The notes under the pieces are model-generated. The model had not been told where the DNA came from, made no database searches, and was given only the letters and a program-made list of their open reading frames with translations. Below are positions 53,462 to 62,852 of a stretch of 64,000 bases of DNA, piece after piece. This DNA comes from Paracoccaceae bacterium (GTDB taxonomy: Bacteria > Pseudomonadota > Alphaproteobacteria > Rhodobacterales > Rhodobacteraceae). The stretch spans positions 1-64,000 of the forward strand of contig CACAPQ010000008.1 of the NCBI GenBank assembly GCA_902534325.1. Reading direction: 5' to 3'. Within the stretch, counting starts at the first letter, position 1. The number at the start of each line of letters is the position of its first letter. The translations under genes and the position numbers were made by a program.

Positions 53462-55108
53462 ATGCCTGGTCGTCGAATTATTGCAATCTGGTTTCCATAC
53501 ATAGGGACTGAACGTATTTTGCGCAAAACCCAACACAGCCTAGGGAAACCAGTAATTGTTGTAGCCAAAAAATCTCAAAGTGAAATTATCTCCTCTATCT
53601 CTGCGGCTGCTCAATATAAAGGCCTTTTTGTTGGGCAATCTTTACGTGACGCTAGTGCTATTTGCCCACATTTATTCGTACAAAATCAAAATTCGTATGC
53701 AGAAACTCAATTCCTGAAAGGTATTTGTCGATGGTCGAGCAAGTTTAGTCCATGGGTAGCACCAGAAGGAAATACCGGACTAATCATGGATATAACCGGA
53801 TGTTCACATTTGTTTGGTGGTGAAGATAAAATGATAAACCATATTTTGCTCGCATATGATGAACTTGGTTTGACTACTAAAATAGGATGTGCAGATACAG
53901 TAGGAGCAGCATGGGCATTATCTCGATATTCTGAAAAAACATTACAAAACTATCGAAATGGTAATGCTATTGAGCAAGAAGCGCGAGCAACACGCTCTCG
54001 CTCTGCAAAGCAATCTTTTAAGGATATACCAAATAATTTAAAAATTACGAAAAGTAGTAAATATTTTATTGCACCGCCTGGTAAAATACGACAGTCAATC
54101 TCCAATTTTCCAGTTGCAGCTCTTAGACTAGAAATTCAAACTCAGAATACATTGGTTCAACTGGGACTCCGCCAAATTGGAGATATTATAAATCAGCCAA
54201 GGGCAAGCCTTAATCGCAGATTTGGCCTTAGTTTGCTAAAAAGAGTAGACCAAGCACTGGGCAACCTCCCAGAACCTATTTCGCCATTACAGCCAGAGCT
54301 AAATTTTGGTGTAAGAATTAGTTTTCCTGATCCAATTGGACTAAAGTCTGACATTATAGCTGGTATTGATCGTATATTAGATCGTCTTTGTTCTAATTTA
54401 AAAAAGAAAAATCTAGGCGCACAGAAAGTTCTATTACAAGCTTTCCGAACGGATAATACAATAGGAAGTATTGAAGTGGGATTAGCCCAACCCTCTAATT
54501 CTTTTAAGCACATTCGTGATCTAATGATAATTAAACTTGACGATCTGAATGTTCAATTTGGAATTGACATTTTACGATTAGAAGCAGCCAAGACTGAAGT
54601 GCTCACTAAATATAAGCATATTGGACATGTTTTAGTGAGTGAACGCAATGCATCACGCATTGAAAAAAATATAAATCCAGAAAACTTAATCTCCAAGTTG
54701 GGTGTTAGAATTGGATTAGAAAATATTATTAGATTACACCCAGCAAAAAGTAATATACCCGAAAAAACTTATACTATGTTGTCAGCAGCATGGTCAGAAA
54801 AAGCAAAAGAGTGGCCTAAACCAAAATCTTATCGACCGATCCAATTATGGAATCCGGAAATTATCAATGCGCCAGACAAACCAAACCCTTTATCAGAGTT
54901 CAAATGGCGCGGAAAAATATGGCATATTACTGAAAGCTACGGACCAGAACGAATTTCGCCTGAATGGTGGTTAGATGAACCAAAGTGGCGTAGTGGCGTA
55001 CGAGACTACTGGTTTATTCAGTGCAATACAGGCGATCGTTTATGGATTTATTATGCACATGGCGGATTAATTTCATCTGGCTGGTTTTGCCAAGGTAAAT
55101 TTGCATAA
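53462..55108 (+). CDS. imuB: ImuB-type Y-family DNA polymerase-like protein
   Basis: 548 residues. RRIIAIWFPYI replaces the catalytic DxDxFFA motif of active Y-family polymerases, while MDITGCSHLFGGE survives. SISAAAQYKGLFVGQSLRDASAICP and the helix-hairpin and little-finger regions follow, with GRLSSGWFCQGKFA-like end (RWSGxWF type). ImuB is the non-catalytic hub of the ImuA-ImuB-DnaE2 mutasome, normally SOS-induced. Neither imuA nor dnaE2 is adjacent. It is convergent with a truncated lipoprotein gene. Confidence 0.85.
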   Translation: MPGRRIIAIWFPYIGTERILRKTQHSLGKPVIVVAKKSQSEIISSISAAAQYKGLFVGQSLRDASAICPHLFVQNQNSYAETQFLKGICRWSSKFSPWVAPEGNTGLIMDITGCSHLFGGEDKMINHILLAYDELGLTTKIGCADTVGAAWALSRYSEKTLQNYRNGNAIEQEARATRSRSAKQSFKDIPNNLKITKSSKYFIAPPGKIRQSISNFPVAALRLEIQTQNTLVQLGLRQIGDIINQPRASLNRRFGLSLLKRVDQALGNLPEPISPLQPELNFGVRISFPDPIGLKSDIIAGIDRILDRLCSNLKKKNLGAQKVLLQAFRTDNTIGSIEVGLAQPSNSFKHIRDLMIIKLDDLNVQFGIDILRLEAAKTEVLTKYKHIGHVLVSERNASRIEKNINPENLISKLGVRIGLENIIRLHPAKSNIPEKTYTMLSAAWSEKAKEWPKPKSYRPIQLWNPEIINAPDKPNPLSEFKWRGKIWHITESYGPERISPEWWLDEPKWRSGVRDYWFIQCNTGDRLWIYYAHGGLISSGWFCQGKFA

Positions 55109-55121
55109 TCTATTGAAGGAA

Positions 55122-55358
55122 TTAATTGGCCCTTCTCAAAGATTCTGCGACTTTAGTTATCGGGCAAGTAATATTTTAGCCATTAGGCGTGGGCTCTGGC
55201 AAAACATCCAAATTTTCTGGAATTTTAAGTTCGCTAGATGGAACAACGACTATTTCCTCACCAACATCTATATCATAAAGATCAAACACTTCACCATTAT
55301 CAGGACTACATCCCGAACAAAAAAACAAAAACATAACTGAAAAAATGGATGATCGCAT
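55122..55358 (-). pseudogene. BamF-like (DUF3035) lipoprotein gene, nonsense-truncated
   Basis: An ATG at 55358 opens a 60-residue lipoprotein: signal MRSSIFSVMFLFFCSGCSPD with lipobox Cys at about 17, then EEIVVVPSSELKIPENLDVLPEPTPNG and a TAA at 55176-55178. In DUF3035 proteins, as I recall, this motif runs PLxxPPDxxLPxPTPGG followed by N(L/R)xDPxPxAxAVxAL. In the same frame after the TAA come NITCPITKVAESLRRAN and a second stop at 55122. This looks like the next piece of the motif. So the gene seems cut by a nonsense change, with only 78 codons left. Whether the 60-residue lipoprotein still works is unknown. Confidence 0.6.
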
Positions 55359-55418
55359 AAACTATTTAATTCTCCTTAGAATTTACATAAAATAAAATCA
55401 TAATTTATCAAAATTATT

Positions 55419-55889
55419 TTATTCTGTCTTATTTTCTGTGGAAAAAGCCAAACCAACTGCTCCAATAAAAATAAAAACATCTGCAAAGTTAAATACAAAA
55501 GGATTATATATACCACAACAAGACATATTCAGAAAGTCAGCAACTGCTCCATTATAAATGATACGATCAAAGGCGTTAGCTAACGCGCCACCACATAATA
55601 AAGCACCAAATATGACTTGAAAGTTGCTCGCTTTTATCCTGTTAATCCAAAAGGTAATTAAGCCACTAATAATAATTGATAGCGTTATAAGAAAATATGA
55701 CTTTAACTCGCCTTGCTGCCCAAAAAGGCCGAAATTAACACCATAATTCCAGCCCATTCGAAAGTTCAAAAATGGAGGTAATACCTCAATTGAATTTAGT
55801 GAGATTAAATTTAGCCAAAAGACTACAAACCATTTCGAAATTTGATCAAAGCAAAAAGAAGCCACTAATATTAAATAAAACTTTCTCAT
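55419..55889 (-). CDS. lspA: Lipoprotein signal peptidase LspA
   Basis: 156 residues with four hydrophobic segments. Catalytic aspartates are in [10 protein letters not shown] (D108) and FNFADVF (D137). The [10 protein letters not shown] loop is slightly changed from the usual NxGAAFG. It removes the signal peptide of diacylglyceryl prolipoproteins, such as the three lipoproteins in this window. It lies one base after the purH stop. Confidence 0.94.
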   Translation of the reverse strand: MRKFYLILVASFCFDQISKWFVVFWLNLISLNSIEVLPPFLNFRMGWNYGVNFGLFGQQGELKSYFLITLSIIISGLITFWINRIKASNFQVIFGALLCGGALANAFDRIIYNGAVADFLNMSCCGIYNPFVFNFADVFIFIGAVGLAFSTENKTE

Positions 55890-55890
55890 T

Positions 55891-57480
55891 TCAATGTCTA
55901 AAATGCCTTATACCTGTAAACGCCATTGCAAGATTGGCATCATCTGCAGCTTTTATAACCTCTTCATCTCGCATAGAACCTCCTGGCTGGATAATCGCCG
56001 TAGCTCCTGCCTGAGCAGCAACCATAAGACCATCTGAAAACGGAAAAAAAGCATCCGAGGCAACAGCAGAACCCTTGGTTAATGGAAAATCCAAAGATAG
56101 GCTATCAGCCATATCAATCGATTTTTGTGCTGCTATTCGACAGCTATCAACTCTACTCATTTGCCCAGCGCCAATACCAACGGTCGCATTATTTTTTGCA
56201 TAGACAATAGCATTAGATTTTACATGCTTAGCAACTTTCCAAGCAAAGAGCATGTCTTCTAATTCCACATCAGTGGGTTTTCGTTTGGTAACGATATTAA
56301 GGTTTTTGGCCAGAACAATTTCGGTATCTCTATCTTGTACTAAAAATCCTCCTGAAACATGCCTAATGGTTTTTCGGTTATTTCTTAAGCTCTTCAAACC
56401 ACTAGTAGTAAGGAGACGAAGGTTTTTCTTCTTTGCAAATACATCTAAGGCTTCGGCTGTTGCGCCAGGCGCAATAACAACCTCAGTAAAAATATTGCAA
56501 ATTTCTTCTGCAGTTGATTTATCCAAAGTTTGATTGAGAGCCACGACACCTCCAAACGCGCTCGTTTGGTCACAATTGAAGGCAGACTCATACGCTTCTT
56601 TCAGATTTGCACCAGTTGCAACTCCACAAGGATTGGCATGCTTGATTATTGCACAAGCTGATTTTGAAGTTTGATCAAACTCACAAACTAACTCAAATGC
56701 AGCATCGGTGTCGTTGATGTTATTGTAAGATAACTCTTTACCTTGGTGCTGAAAAGCTGAGGCTATACCAAGACTACTGCTATTATCTTTATAAAATGCA
56801 GCTCTTTGATGAGGGTTTTCACCATATCGCAAACTTTGTACTAATGAAGCAACTTCAATTATTTTCTTAGGATGATCATCTTTTTCTTGCACCCTCATCC
56901 ATGAAGAAATAGATGCATCGTACCCTGCAGTATGCGAATAGGCTCGATAGGCCATTTTTTTTCTAAAATTTAAGCTCGTGTGCCCCTTATTTGTTTCAAA
57001 TTCATCCAAAAAAATTCCATAGTCTGAAGTATCCGTTATTACTGTTACAAACTGATGGTTTTTTGCTGCTGCACGGATCATTGCTGGACCACCAATATCA
57101 ATATTTTCAATGCATGTTGCATAATCAGCCCCGCGAGCCACAGTATTTTCAAAGGGATACAAATTAACAACCAATAAATCTATTTCACTTATCCTATGTT
57201 GTTTCATTGCTGAGAGGTGATCTTTTTCATTTCGCAAGGCAAGAAGACCGCCATGTACTCTTGGATGTAAGGTCTTTACCCGGCCATTCATCATTTCTGG
57301 AAACTCTGTTAATTCTGAAACATCTTTAACAGGTATATTGGACGCTCTTAACGTCTCAGCGCTACCACCAGTTGATATGATTTCAATCCCCTGCTGAAAT
57401 AAAGCGTTCGCGAGTTTAATGATATCAGTTTTGTCAGATACTGAAATTAAAGCACGTTTAATTGGATAAAGATCACTCAT
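55891..57480 (-). CDS. purH: Bifunctional AICAR transformylase/IMP cyclohydrolase PurH
   Basis: 529 residues. N-terminal IMP cyclohydrolase (MGS-like) has [22 protein letters not shown] and [21 protein letters not shown]; the AICAR transformylase follows with [29 protein letters not shown] and the C-terminal [10 protein letters not shown]. The start is ATG at 57480 (a TTG directly upstream is in frame). Last two steps of IMP synthesis. It follows the heparinase-like gene by 35 bases. Confidence 0.97.
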   Translation of the reverse strand: MSDLYPIKRALISVSDKTDIIKLANALFQQGIEIISTGGSAETLRASNIPVKDVSELTEFPEMMNGRVKTLHPRVHGGLLALRNEKDHLSAMKQHRISEIDLLVVNLYPFENTVARGADYATCIENIDIGGPAMIRAAAKNHQFVTVITDTSDYGIFLDEFETNKGHTSLNFRKKMAYRAYSHTAGYDASISSWMRVQEKDDHPKKIIEVASLVQSLRYGENPHQRAAFYKDNSSSLGIASAFQHQGKELSYNNINDTDAAFELVCEFDQTSKSACAIIKHANPCGVATGANLKEAYESAFNCDQTSAFGGVVALNQTLDKSTAEEICNIFTEVVIAPGATAEALDVFAKKKNLRLLTTSGLKSLRNNRKTIRHVSGGFLVQDRDTEIVLAKNLNIVTKRKPTDVELEDMLFAWKVAKHVKSNAIVYAKNNATVGIGAGQMSRVDSCRIAAQKSIDMADSLSLDFPLTKGSAVASDAFFPFSDGLMVAAQAGATAIIQPGGSMRDEEVIKAADDANLAMAFTGIRHFRH

Positions 57481-57515
57481 CAACTTTCCTATTTGTAAAT
57501 TAATTTAACTCAATT

Positions 57516-59216
57516 TTAAAATAGATCACCAACTGAAAGATCCTTATCGAGAGCTCTAACCAGAGACCATTTAATTCTTGTTCCATACTCCAAGAGGTCC
57601 GCAGATAAAATCAACTTTTTGGACTCTATCGGTTCGAACAAACCATTCTCAAAAAAAATAGTGGGTTCCAACTGTAAATGTAAATCCAAACCATAACTGA
57701 AAATCCATACCTCACCGTTTTTCAGAGCCAAACTTACAAGATTATTTTCTTCATCCAAACGCAATGTGACATCTGGATGCAAATGAAATGCTGCTTTTAC
57801 TGACACCGTTTCACTGTTATTCTTTTTTGAAATCTTATCAAACTGCCTTTTGTGAGTTTCCTCGATTGCTATCATTAAGTCTTCTGCCTCCAAGGACTGG
57901 CCATCTTGAGAAAGCTTTAATTTTCTAACATGAGTGAGCCCATGACTTTTGACAAAACCATCATGTGCGCCCTCAAAAACACCTATGCCTTCGTCATTTG
58001 AAATCTCTTTTAGTACGTTGCGAGGCCCATTAATAATTACCTTTTTTGGAGTTTGAAACCAACCTCCAAAATCACGGAATTCACTACTATTTCGGTTGTC
58101 TATATAAACTGCACAATGAGAATTTGTCTTGCGACCATCAGAACTCAAATCTGAACCAAAAAGATAACCAGGGCCACAACTTGTAAAAATTCTCCTTTGG
58201 CCTGAAACCATCTCAAAAGCTAACGTAGAAGCATCAGCCTTTACAGCTTTCTTACCTATGGGAGGTGGTGCAGAATCAATAATTACGGTAGTTCGAGAGT
58301 TTGATAACTTTGCGAAACCAACACTTGTTTCATGCAAGGATACCTCTCGACTTTCAGCATTACTTAGCGCCTGATCTAACTGGCCATCCACATCACCGCA
58401 ACTACCGTGAAATCTTGGTAAACCTGCATCAGAATGCCTTAGATTACGAAGAACCGGTGCTAGTTTTTCGATTGTCTCTAAATGGGTAATAGATGGGTTC
58501 CAGTTTGAGTCCTTTAGAGCAAGTTTAGCCCAAATTAAAATTGTGAATATGTTCAAAATCTCTTGGGAATTTCGCGAGAATACAATTTCATCGCTATTCA
58601 TAAGATGGTGGCACTCGTCAGCAAGAGCTACAGTAGCCGGCTCTATAAATTTCTCCATATTCTTCAAGTAGCATCCTGCGTATATCAAACCCACTAGCGC
58701 CTCAAATCTGGGTAATCCTTCCGATGTTTTAATCGCTCGTTTCGATAAAAATTTAGCCTGTCTCGCCAATGATAGATTAAATTTTTTCAGTTTTGTTTCG
58801 GAACATCCTTGTGTTAGAAACAGATAATGATGCGCCCAACGAACTAAGCGCCTCCCTGTTAATTCAGGTGTCCAACCAGGGCCAAAACCAAAACTATACT
58901 TATTCATCCAAGAATGTAACCAGTTTTGCGCAAACCGTCGAGCTTCTACGCTCCCGAGGGCAGCCAAGTCGTCCACCCAATCAAAACCATGTAGTTTATT
59001 ATGAAAATCTTTTTCGTTCGTTTTGTAATTCCAGACCTCATCGGTTTGCTGAATAACTTGGCCCGCAAAATTAATTTTTCCCTCTACCATCTGGCGGCCG
59101 GCAGTTATTTTACCAATTGAGCGAGGGTCGGTTTCAAGAATAAATTCTGTAGTAGATTTGGACCTACAAATCAGAAAAGCATAAAATTTATCTGTTAAAG
59201 CTGTTACAAAACTCAA
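57516..59216 (-). CDS. Heparinase II/III family protein
   Basis: 566 residues. N-terminal helical toroid (WLHSWMNKYSFGFGPGWTPELTGRRLVRWAHHYLF) and C-terminal beta-sheet heparinase II/III domain (TLAFEMVSGQRRIFTSCGPGYL, FRDFGGWFQTP, EGAHDGFVKSHGLTHVRKL). No signal peptide, so not a classic secreted lyase. The rsmB-heparinase-purH neighbourhood is highly conserved in Rhodobacteraceae from memory, the function there being unknown. The start is TTG at 59216, matching the expected N-terminus length. Confidence 0.88.
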   Translation of the reverse strand: MSFVTALTDKFYAFLICRSKSTTEFILETDPRSIGKITAGRQMVEGKINFAGQVIQQTDEVWNYKTNEKDFHNKLHGFDWVDDLAALGSVEARRFAQNWLHSWMNKYSFGFGPGWTPELTGRRLVRWAHHYLFLTQGCSETKLKKFNLSLARQAKFLSKRAIKTSEGLPRFEALVGLIYAGCYLKNMEKFIEPATVALADECHHLMNSDEIVFSRNSQEILNIFTILIWAKLALKDSNWNPSITHLETIEKLAPVLRNLRHSDAGLPRFHGSCGDVDGQLDQALSNAESREVSLHETSVGFAKLSNSRTTVIIDSAPPPIGKKAVKADASTLAFEMVSGQRRIFTSCGPGYLFGSDLSSDGRKTNSHCAVYIDNRNSSEFRDFGGWFQTPKKVIINGPRNVLKEISNDEGIGVFEGAHDGFVKSHGLTHVRKLKLSQDGQSLEAEDLMIAIEETHKRQFDKISKKNNSETVSVKAAFHLHPDVTLRLDEENNLVSLALKNGEVWIFSYGLDLHLQLEPTIFFENGLFEPIESKKLILSADLLEYGTRIKWSLVRALDKDLSVGDLF

Positions 59217-59287
59217 AATTGGCTCATTTTCTAAAATAAATTATGTTAGTTAGTTCCAAATATTTACATTCGTAAATTTAACTTTCT

Positions 59288-60577
59288 TTAGGTTTTATTT
59301 GGTTTTTTTTGCAAATAACATATGTAAAAGCCATCCAAACCGTTCTTTTCATTCGAGCTAGCCGGCGTGATCCTAATATCACCAGAGTCCAGAGTCCAAG
59401 CCTCCGGGATGATTTTGTCTTTTTCGTTTGGCTTTTTTATTTCAAATTGGTGATTACGATCTAGAAATTCCTCAATTTGACACTCACCCTCATCTGGCAA
59501 AAGAGAACATGTTACATAGATAATGAGTCCATCGTCCTCTACAATTGAACAAGCATGATCAAGTAACTTAGCTTGAATTTCAATTAACTCAGAAAAATCA
59601 GACCCATCTTTACAATAGACCAGGTCAGGATGCCGCCTAATTGTTCCAGTTGCACTGCAAGGAGCATCCAATAATACGATATCGAATTTATCAATAATAT
59701 TTAAAGCATCACCTTCTATTATATTCGCCTTGAGCCCGCACCTTTCTAAGTTCTCATTCAATAATTCTAATCGACTCGCCGAAATATCCACCGCGGTAAC
59801 ATCCGCACCAAGAGAAGCTAGTTGAAGTGTCTTTGCACCAGGCGCGGCGCATAAATCTAGTACTCTTTTACCACTTAAATTTCCTAATAGCCGAATTGGA
59901 ATAGATGCTGCTATATCTTGGACCCACCAATCGCCTTCCTTAAAACCGCGCAAAGCAGAGATTTGTTTGCCACTTTCCAAGCGAATACTTTCTTGAAAAA
60001 CAATTCTTCCATCCAACTCTTTTGCCCAATAATGAATTTTAGAGGGATCTTTTAAAGTAATATCTATGGGTGGTGTTAAACTTTGTATTTTTTCTATTTC
60101 TAGTACAGTTTTTTTACCATAGGCGTCGATTAGAGGATCCCTTAGCCAACTGGGTAACTTGGAGATACTTTCATCTTCATTCCATGCCTTGACTTCATAC
60201 GACGATAACTTTCGCAATACTGCATTAACCAGGCCTTTCATTGGCCTGGTTGTTTTGTTTGAAGCTGCATAATTAACTGCTTCGTTTACAATTGCATGAG
60301 ATGCACCACCTGTTACTAGTTCTGTCAATCCTACCCGCAGAATATTTTTAACCTTTAATTTCGGATCTTTTTTAAGGTATTTTTCCAAAAATCTGTCACA
60401 GCGATCTAAGTTACGCAAAGTATCCATAACTAATCGTTGGACAAAGGCTTTTTCATTAGGTTTAAGGTTTTTAAGTGCCCCAAGCGCCCTTAGCTCATGG
60501 AAGCTTTTTTTATTTCCTAAAATCTCATTAAGAATATCTATCGCTACAAAACGAGCTTTACTCCTGGAGGGATTCAT
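59288..60577 (-). CDS. rsmB: 16S rRNA (cytosine967-C5)-methyltransferase RsmB
   Basis: 429 residues. N-terminal NusB-like domain (ATDILNEILGN-type opening, GASHAIVNEAVNYA), then a SAM methyltransferase with VLDLCAAPGAKTLQLA, LLDAPCSATGTIRRHPD (catalytic Cys) and VTCSLLPDEGE (second Cys). ATG at 60577 follows GGAGG at good distance. It is divergent from the SDHAF4-type gene by 66 bases. Confidence 0.95.
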   Translation of the reverse strand: MNPSRSKARFVAIDILNEILGNKKSFHELRALGALKNLKPNEKAFVQRLVMDTLRNLDRCDRFLEKYLKKDPKLKVKNILRVGLTELVTGGASHAIVNEAVNYAASNKTTRPMKGLVNAVLRKLSSYEVKAWNEDESISKLPSWLRDPLIDAYGKKTVLEIEKIQSLTPPIDITLKDPSKIHYWAKELDGRIVFQESIRLESGKQISALRGFKEGDWWVQDIAASIPIRLLGNLSGKRVLDLCAAPGAKTLQLASLGADVTAVDISASRLELLNENLERCGLKANIIEGDALNIIDKFDIVLLDAPCSATGTIRRHPDLVYCKDGSDFSELIEIQAKLLDHACSIVEDDGLIIYVTCSLLPDEGECQIEEFLDRNHQFEIKKPNEKDKIIPEAWTLDSGDIRITPASSNEKNGLDGFYICYLQKKPNKT

Positions 60578-60643
60578 GCAGAAACTTTCTTGAAAGAATT
60601 TTGAGCCATCTATATCAATCTATTATAATCAAGGAAAGTTTAT

Positions 60644-60820
60644 ATGCGTGAAAAAGATAAACAACTTCCCCCAGAAGCCTTGAGAGCACTGGAAGAGGCT
60701 GAGAAACGAAGGTTAGAAAAAAAAGAAGTAAATATTCCGAAAGAACTCGGAGGCCGCGAAGGTGTAGAGCCTGTCAGATTTGGAGATTGGGAGAAGAAAG
60801 GTATCGCAATTGATTTTTAA
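60644..60820 (+). CDS. Succinate dehydrogenase assembly factor 4-type protein (DUF1674)
   Basis: 58-residue protein starting at the ATG at 60644 after AAGGAAAG. The body is a charged helix (ALRALEEAEKRRLEKKEV), and the C-terminus GGREGVEPVRFGDWEKKGIAIDF is the DUF1674/SDHAF4 signature. Homologues bind flavinylated SdhA and protect it from auto-oxidation during complex II assembly. Position next to rsmB is common in Rhodobacteraceae as I recall. It is convergent with fmt, three bases apart. Confidence 0.9.
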   Translation: MREKDKQLPPEALRALEEAEKRRLEKKEVNIPKELGGREGVEPVRFGDWEKKGIAIDF

Positions 60821-60823
60821 AAA

Positions 60824-61732
60824 TCAGTCCAATTTACTGCCTTCCTGCAATCTAAAGCCTCGTAAAAAAACATCTGATTTTTGAGCAGACTTTCCTGGTC
60901 TTTGCGCTTCAGTTATTTCGACTGCTTTTTGACCGCAAGCAATTGAAAACCCTTTATCTAGAACCATCCCAGGTTCATTTTCTTTGTTTATGACTTTGGA
61001 TGCTAATAGTTTTATCCGTTCTCCATTGATTTCCGTCCAAGCGCCTGGAAAAGGAGACAGAGCCCTTATTTTTCGATCGATAGTTTTTGCAGGCAACGAC
61101 CAGTCAATTTTTGCCTCAGACTTCTCGATCTTACTCGCATACGTAACACCAGCAGCGGACTGGCTACAGGCCTTAAATTCAGATAGCGTATCTAGCACCT
61201 CAACTATAAGTTTTGAACCTACTAAACTTAATCTTTCTGACAAAATTTTGGCATTATCTTTTTCTTTAATTTGGATTTTTCTGGAAGATAGAATTGGACC
61301 TGTGTCAAGACCCTCTTCCATTTTCATGATGCAAACACCTGTTTCATTATCTCCTTCCATAATTGCTCTTTGAATTGGTGCAGCGCCACGCCAACGTGGC
61401 AAAAGAGAGGCGTGTATATTGAGACACCCAAATTTTGGGGCAGATAAAATTTGGTTAGGAAGTATTAGCCCATAAGCAACGACGATGGCAATATCAGCCT
61501 TTAGTTTCCAAAAGATAGTTCGGTCTTTATAAGATTTGAAACTCGCAGGATTGTGGACAGTTAGACCCAAATCAAGAGCCTCTTTGTGAACATCACTGAG
61601 TCTCAATTTTTTGCCACGCCCGGCGGGCCTCGGCGGTTGAGAATAAACAGCGCATATTTGATGATTACTCTGAGCCAAGGCCTTAAGAGCAGGAACAGAA
61701 AAGTTTGGTGTTCCCATAAAAACCAACTTCAT
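60824..61732 (-). CDS. fmt: Methionyl-tRNA formyltransferase
   Basis: 302 residues. GTPNFSVPALKALA, VVAYGLILP, the formyl-transfer centre NIHASLLPRWRGAAPIQRAIMEGD and the C-terminal OB-like domain (IRALSPFPGAWTEI). Formylates Met-tRNAi using 10-formyl-THF. Last gene of def-def'-fmt with the ATG overlapping the upstream stop. Together with deformylase and map this is the start-peptide cycle. Confidence 0.96.
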   Translation of the reverse strand: MKLVFMGTPNFSVPALKALAQSNHQICAVYSQPPRPAGRGKKLRLSDVHKEALDLGLTVHNPASFKSYKDRTIFWKLKADIAIVVAYGLILPNQILSAPKFGCLNIHASLLPRWRGAAPIQRAIMEGDNETGVCIMKMEEGLDTGPILSSRKIQIKEKDNAKILSERLSLVGSKLIVEVLDTLSEFKACSQSAAGVTYASKIEKSEAKIDWSLPAKTIDRKIRALSPFPGAWTEINGERIKLLASKVINKENEPGMVLDKGFSIACGQKAVEITEAQRPGKSAQKSDVFLRGFRLQEGSKLD

Positions 61733-62226
61733 CGTTTCTTTTTGACCTTTCTTAGCAAAATATCTCTTCTAACTTTGGATAAATTGTCAAAAAACATTTT
61801 CCCATTTAAATGATCAATTTGATGTTGAATAGATGTGGCCCAAAGCCCTGTAAAATCCTTTCGATCTATAAAACCCTCTTTGTTTAAAAAACGAATGGTA
61901 ACTTTTTTAGGTCTCTTAATTTTTGCCGATATACCCCTCAAATTTGGGCTAGCCTCTTCAGTTTCACTATACTCCATTGATGCTTGGAGAATTTCAGGAT
62001 TAGCTAGTTTTACCGGCTTATCCCGGGCCTTTGATGCATCAATTACAGCTAAACGCAAGTTAATTCCAATTTGTGGAGCCGCCAAACCAATGCCAGGCAT
62101 AGCATTCATTGTATCTATCATATCATCCCAAATCGAAAATATGTCTTCTGTAATTTCAGTTATTTCATTTGCTTTAGAACGAAGTCTTTTATCAGGCCAC
62201 TTTAAAAAATTTTTGACTGCCATCAT
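61729..62226 (-). CDS. Peptide deformylase paralogue lacking catalytic residues
   Basis: 165 residues, clear deformylase fold with GIGLAAPQ (45-52). Motif II, usually EGCLS with the metal-binding Cys, is replaced by EEASPNLRG (90-98), with no Cys. Motif III HExxH reads HQIDH (135-139), replacing the catalytic Glu by Gln. Both changes together argue for a non-catalytic protein. Two Met codons (ATGATG) at the start, overlapping the def stop as ATGA. It could bind ribosomes or modulate Def (inference). The C-terminus is very basic (RKVKKKR). Confidence 0.9.
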   Translation of the reverse strand: MMAVKNFLKWPDKRLRSKANEITEITEDIFSIWDDMIDTMNAMPGIGLAAPQIGINLRLAVIDASKARDKPVKLANPEILQASMEYSETEEASPNLRGISAKIKRPKKVTIRFLNKEGFIDRKDFTGLWATSIQHQIDHLNGKMFFDNLSKVRRDILLRKVKKKR

Positions 62227-62747
62227 TCGTCGCCGCGCAATTTTTCTCGTTTAAATTTTTGCATTTTACGCGTTATCAGTTGTCGCTTCATAGGTCCTAA
62301 ATAGTCAATAAATAATTTGCCATTCAAATGATCAATTTCGTGCTGTATACAAGTTGACTTAAGTCTATTAAACTCCTCAGAATGTTGCTTTCCATCTAAA
62401 TCAACCCATTCAACCTGTACAAACTCTGGTCTGGTGATCTCTGCAAAATGTTCGGGAATAGAAAGGCACCCCTCTTCATACACGCTTTTTTCAGCGGAAG
62501 AAGCAGTTATTATAGGGTTAACCATAATAATTGGATCCGGTTCTTCACCCTCTTTTTTGGCACAATCCATTACAATTAACCTTTCTAATACACCAATCTG
62601 AGGGGCAGCTAAACCAATTCCAGGTGCATCATACATCGTCTCCATCATATCGTCTGCCAATTTTATTAAGGCATCAGTTATGCTCTCAACTTGCACAGAT
62701 TTTTTTTTCAGCCTTGCATCTGGATGTAAAACAATGGGTCTAATCAT
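62223..62747 (-). CDS. def: Peptide deformylase
   Basis: 174 residues with all three deformylase motifs: GIGLAAPQ (43-50), EGCLS (92-96, metal Cys) and HEIDH (136-140). Removes the formyl group from nascent N-formyl-Met. First gene of the operon def-pseudo-def-fmt, all with four-base overlaps. The ATG at 62747 faces the divergent lyase gene. Confidence 0.96.
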   Translation of the reverse strand: MIRPIVLHPDARLKKKSVQVESITDALIKLADDMMETMYDAPGIGLAAPQIGVLERLIVMDCAKKEGEEPDPIIMVNPIITASSAEKSVYEEGCLSIPEHFAEITRPEFVQVEWVDLDGKQHSEEFNRLKSTCIQHEIDHLNGKLFIDYLGPMKRQLITRKMQKFKREKLRGDE

Positions 62748-62852
62748 AATATTGATCTAAGATAATATAAGCCGCAACGCAACGCCTCTGTGCAATCAGA
62801 TAAAACAATGTTAATGACCAATTTTGACTGGGGTAATTTCAGGGCACATTTT

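Noticed and set aside
55101-55340. 79-codon plus-strand ORF after imuB as a dnaE2 remnant
   Set aside because: The sequence (basic, aromatic-rich, no PHP-domain motif) does not resemble the DnaE2 N-terminus and lies antisense to the lipoprotein gene; it is a shadow frame.
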